Of a stretch of 6,294 bases of DNA, positions 6,277-6,294 are shown piece by piece. Both the position numbers and the translations under genes were made by a program. Under the pieces are notes generated by a model, which saw only the letters and a program-made list of their open reading frames with translations, had not been told where the DNA came from and did no database searches. The DNA lies in assembly GCA_029939815.1 (NCBI GenBank), contig JAOZSF010000034.1:1-6294 (forward strand). Direction: 5' to 3'. Position 1 is the first letter of the stretch, and the number at the start of each line of letters is the position of its first letter. The stretch comes from a bacterium (GTDB lineage Bacteria; Auribacterota; UBA3054; B51-G9).

Positions 6277-6294
6277 TTTTAAATAAAAGAATAT

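Overview
The window is AT-rich bacterial DNA. All five genes lie on the + strand, are complete, and sit close together. Nothing in it is plasmid-like, phage-like, IS-like or CRISPR-like. The lineage cannot be fixed from this much sequence. Exported proteins with Sec signals, a lipobox lipoprotein and a sigma-54 activator suggest a diderm, carbohydrate-using bacterium. Three of the five genes have no Shine-Dalgarno sequence (SD) at the usual distance, and their leaders are A-rich. This would suit a PVC/FCB-type or candidate-phylum organism such as Lentisphaerota or a relative, but that is only a guess.

Positions 1-4059 look like a sugar-uptake module. First comes a secreted 644-residue protein that looks like a clan GH-A glycoside hydrolase, with an N-terminal carbohydrate-binding-like jelly roll, a probable TIM barrel and a C-terminal beta domain. 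It is followed by an RbsC-type ABC sugar permease and a YtfQ/RbsB-type substrate-binding lipoprotein. The plausible sequence of events is that the enzyme releases a sugar outside the cytoplasm, the lipoprotein captures it and the permease imports it. The ATPase subunit (RbsA/MglA type) that such a transporter needs is not in the window.

Positions 4060-4632 form a separate transcription unit. A good extended -10 promoter and a strong AGGAG ribosome binding site precede a 132-residue exported protein with a cysteine cluster and a PepSY-like domain. A near-perfect hairpin terminator closes the unit.

Positions 4633-6294 hold a 522-residue sigma-54-dependent activator of the NifA type (GAF, AAA+, Fis-type HTH). 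Its key AAA+ motifs are intact, and no nitrogen-fixation gene is nearby. Its leader contains an unusual run of overlapping minimal start-stop codons immediately before the true start.

I see no convincing wholly new system. The items most worth a second look are the poorly classifiable hydrolase-like protein and its G-free CA-repeat leader, the Cys-cluster PepSY protein, and the start-stop cascade before the regulator.
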